From positions 1 to 31,629 of the forward strand of contig CBFHOG010000015.1 in the NCBI GenBank assembly GCA_965657545.1: a DNA stretch of 31,629 bases, given 5' to 3'. Below the pieces are notes generated by a model. It saw only the letters and a list, made by a program, of their open reading frames with translations. It was not told the origin of the DNA and searched no databases. The stretch is from UBA7446 sp965657545. GTDB lineage: Bacteria; Bacteroidota; Bacteroidia; Flavobacteriales; Flavobacteriaceae. Positions 30,987 to 31,629 of this stretch are shown in pieces. Positions within the stretch are counted from its first letter, which is position 1; the number at the start of each line of letters is the position of its first letter. The translations under genes and the position numbers were made by a program.

Positions 30987-31629
30987 TTATTTGGTGATAT
31001 AAATCCATCCCTGATGATCAACTGAACCGTCTCCATCTTTATCTAGACGATAATAATAGGCCGAAGACTCCGGTAGAGATATGTTGGTTATTCGTTTTGA
31101 CCCTACATCAAAGTGTCCATTCCAATCATTGTTGTATCCCTTGCGTTGGAAGACGCTATCGCCCCATCGGTTGAATACCTCAACATAATTGTTGGGATAA
31201 TATTCAATATTGTAGATCATCCAAGTATCATTAACACCATCATTGTTGTTTGTAATTACCTGTGACACATACACTTCGTCTTGCTCACACACATCCCCTT
31301 TACCGTCTTGATCCCTATCGGATTGATCTGGATTGTACAACAAAGGACAGTTATCCTCGGTGTCTATAACCCCGTCATTATCATCATCATCGTCACAAAC
31401 ATCGCCAATGCCATCATTATCGTTGTCGGCTTGATCAGGATTTGGAAAATCTGGACAATTGTCTACATCATTCAAAACGCCGTCGTTATCAGAGTCAGGA
31501 ATACTGCTTGAATCTAAAGGATCACTTCCAGATTCAATCTCATACGCGTCTGAATAGCCATCGCCATCATCGTCTGTGTCGGCATTGTTTCCTGTGCCGT
31601 CTCCGTCTGTATCCGTGTCTTCTGTTGGA
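30987..31629 (-). CDS. T9SS cargo protein with thrombospondin type 3 repeats and CHU_C/type B sorting domain (partial, N-terminus off the right edge)
   Basis: These are the C-terminal 213 residues or so of a large secreted surface protein; the reading frame is open to the right edge. At least two thrombospondin type 3 repeats are visible (DNCPDFPNPDQADNDNDG with IGDVCD, and DNCPLLYNPDQSDRDQDG with KGDVCE), preceded by more D/G-rich units (TDGDGTGNNADTDDDGDGYS). They bind calcium and stiffen the stalk. The last 85 residues resemble a gliding-motility C-terminal (CHU_C, T9SS type B) domain: NNNDGVNDTWMIYNIEYYPN, VEVFNRWGDSVFQ, NNDWNGHF, SAYYYRLDKDGDG and GWIYITK. The usual TPNGDG opening is altered to ITNNNDG. 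porP/sprF follows 11 nt later. Confidence 0.93.
   Translation of the reverse strand, partial: PTEDTDTDGDGTGNNADTDDDGDGYSDAYEIESGSDPLDSSSIPDSDNDGVLNDVDNCPDFPNPDQADNDNDGIGDVCDDDDDNDGVIDTEDNCPLLYNPDQSDRDQDGKGDVCEQDEVYVSQVITNNNDGVNDTWMIYNIEYYPNNYVEVFNRWGDSVFQRKGYNNDWNGHFDVGSKRITNISLPESSAYYYRLDKDGDGSVDHQGWIYITK

Noticed and set aside
31270..31629. GAT/TCATCA-rich DNA as a nucleotide repeat element
   Set aside because: The periodicity comes from Asp/Gly/Asn codons of thrombospondin type 3 repeats in the coding frame.

Overview
This is a stretch of chromosome from a member of the Bacteroidota, most likely a marine-type Flavobacteriaceae. The evidence is Bacteroidota-style -7 promoter boxes (TAnnTTTG), a one-cytochrome succinate dehydrogenase operon ordered C-A-B, a SUF operon followed by DUF59, DUF2480 and DUF3078 genes, a PorP/SprF protein beside a type IX secretion (T9SS) cargo protein with thrombospondin type 3 repeats, and the generally AT-rich coding style. 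Most of the window is densely packed housekeeping sequence, with several convergent gene pairs overlapping or abutting at their 3' ends.

Layout. 1-1345 (-): a partial Tas-type aldo/keto reductase behind exodeoxyribonuclease III. 1411-1989 (+): a small outer-membrane-type protein. 1986-3524 (-): glycyl-tRNA synthetase. 3584-5893 (+): a ComF-like phosphoribosyltransferase and an Ig-like lipoprotein. 5880-6653 (-): an omega-amidase/nitrilase. 6706-10578 (-): sdhCAB, with a four-helix-bundle (S23/IVP) gene inserted between sdhA and sdhB. 10719-13538 (-): a large secreted BNR/sortilin-like beta-propeller protein. 13580-14863 (+): Xaa-Pro aminopeptidase. 14860-15897 (-): thiL. 16042-23628 (+): a SUF Fe-S assembly operon (IscA/SufA, SufB, small lipoprotein, SufC, SufD, SufS, SufE, SufT-like, DUF2480, DUF3078), then a second DUF3078 paralogue. 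24598-27806 (-): crotonase, queD, lpxH, hflX. 27860-28627 (+): a HAD-IIA phosphatase. 28644-29411 (-): a DUF616 glycosyltransferase. 29510-29892 (+): a tRNA-derived fragment split by a hairpin, a GIY-YIG nuclease gene and an intact tRNA-Ala(GGC). 30091-31629 (-): PorP/SprF and the C-terminal part of a T9SS cargo protein.

How the genes work together. The SUF cluster builds Fe-S clusters that SdhB and other enzymes use. SdhCAB links the TCA cycle to quinone reduction. The right end is a typical T9SS surface-protein module. The aminopeptidase, omega-amidase, ThiL, LpxH, QueD and HflX are ordinary core functions.

The unusual parts are two small intruders. (1) A four-helix-bundle ORF sits inside the sdh operon, bounded by heptameric repeats. 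The upstream repeat array places TAG in all three frames and supplies the stop codon of sdhA. The two flanks are inverted relative to each other, like the complementary flanks of 23S rRNA intervening sequences. (2) A GIY-YIG ORF lies between a 20-nt copy of part of tRNA-Ala, split by a GC-rich hairpin, and the intact tRNA-Ala; its stop codon is inside the tRNA. A third pattern is promoter geometry: several genes have TAnnTTTG boxes only 4-5 nt before the ATG, which suggests leaderless mRNAs, while others have leaders of about 20 nt.
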